From assembly GCF_000721075.1 (NCBI RefSeq), contig NZ_JOEQ01000071.1, positions 1 through 22,787 of the forward strand: 22,787 bases of DNA, read 5' to 3'. Origin of the DNA: Streptosporangium amethystogenes (GTDB taxonomy: Bacteria > Actinomycetota > Actinomycetes > Streptosporangiales > Streptosporangiaceae). The translations under genes were made by a program, and so were the position numbers. Below the pieces are notes generated by a model that saw nothing but the letters and a program-made list of their open reading frames with translations, did no database searches and had not been told where the DNA came from. This document shows positions 22,661-22,787 of the stretch, piece after piece (position 1 is the first letter of the stretch; every line of letters starts with the position of its first letter).

Positions 22661-22709
22661 CCGTTAACTGGACACACCCGACCTCCTAGAGGGTGTGTCC
22701 AGTTAACGG
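22661..22709. repeat. Perfect 19-bp inverted repeat, two IS256-type ends face to face
   Basis: CCGTTAACTGGACACACCC (22661-22679), an 11-base gap, and its exact inverse GGGTGTGTCCAGTTAACGG (22691-22709). The right copy is the 3' end of the IS256-type element whose transposase stops at 22733. The left copy is oriented as the 5' end of another copy. A transcription-stopping hairpin function is also possible. Confidence 0.7.
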
Positions 22710-22732
22710 TGTAACTCGGTTTTGAAATTTTT

Positions 22733-22787
22733 CTATCGAGAACTCGGGGACAGGCGACCTTCGAAGGTGATCGCGAAGGCGTTCAAC
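22733..22787 (-). CDS. IS256-family transposase, C-terminal end (runs off window)
   Basis: The minus strand ends with LNAFAITFEGRLSPSSR and a TAG at 22735-22733. The LNAFAITFEGR ending is characteristic of IS256/mutator-type transposases in actinomycetes. The remainder, including the DDE catalytic residues, lies beyond the right edge. The terminal inverted repeat is 24 bases past the stop codon. Only 17 residues are visible, but the motif is highly typical. Whether the gene is intact cannot be judged. Confidence 0.75.
   Translation of the reverse strand, partial: LNAFAITFEGRLSPSSR

Overview
This window is high-GC DNA from an actinomycete. The G/C-ending codon use, GTG starts and family content (HxlR, DUF6461, DNRLRE proteins, zinc-finger serine recombinase) fit a Streptosporangiales- or Streptomyces-like genome; that placement is inference. 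It reads as an accessory region, chromosomal island or plasmid, built from layered mobile elements with a few intact chromosomal-type genes between them.

Layout. 1-450: N-terminal remnant of an IS982-type transposase. 453-1930: divergent pair of a MarR regulator and a ferredoxin/metallo-beta-lactamase-fold protein. 2034-2500: a coding-like gene remnant and a frameshifted ISL3 transposase scrap. 2624-3713: divergent tautomerase and HxlR regulator sharing a control region. 4055-4375: 3' end of a Tn3-family transposase. 4393-6260: arsR-MFS operon behind a repeat-containing promoter. 6362-7387: serine recombinase with an N-terminal zinc finger and a repeat array that looks like its recombination site. 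7407-8578: an IS630 element. 8803-9951: small, broken or unknown genes, including a DnaE PHP-domain scrap cut exactly at a Tn3-type inverted repeat. 9952-10281: a 330-bp miniature element made of two Tn3-type ends with no gene inside. 10395-11640: an IS110 element with a structured leader that is a bridge-RNA candidate; it truncates a small coiled-coil gene.

12041-17915 holds the largest intact genes: a 1578-residue secreted protein with two DNRLRE domains, two SbsA/Big_5-type Ig-like domains and a C-terminal NucA/NucB nuclease domain, followed after a strong terminator by a DUF6461 protein. 18141-18764 contains a serine-recombinase remnant with dyad-rich upstream DNA, fused to a membrane-protein fragment.

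18765-21093 is a 2.3-kb Tn3-family element bounded by 48-bp inverted repeats (47 of 48 identical). It carries a tyrosine recombinase, a 28-bp dif-like site (11-6-11) upstream of it, a VOC-family cargo gene and the C-terminal end of a transposase. This matches the TnpI/IRS resolution arrangement known from Tn4430 and is the most distinctive system here. Its right end abuts the decapitated gene of a HEPN-like protein (to 22027). The window closes with a frameshifted relaxase pseudogene, three 23-24-bp tandem repeats, and what looks like a head-to-tail junction of two IS256-family copies.
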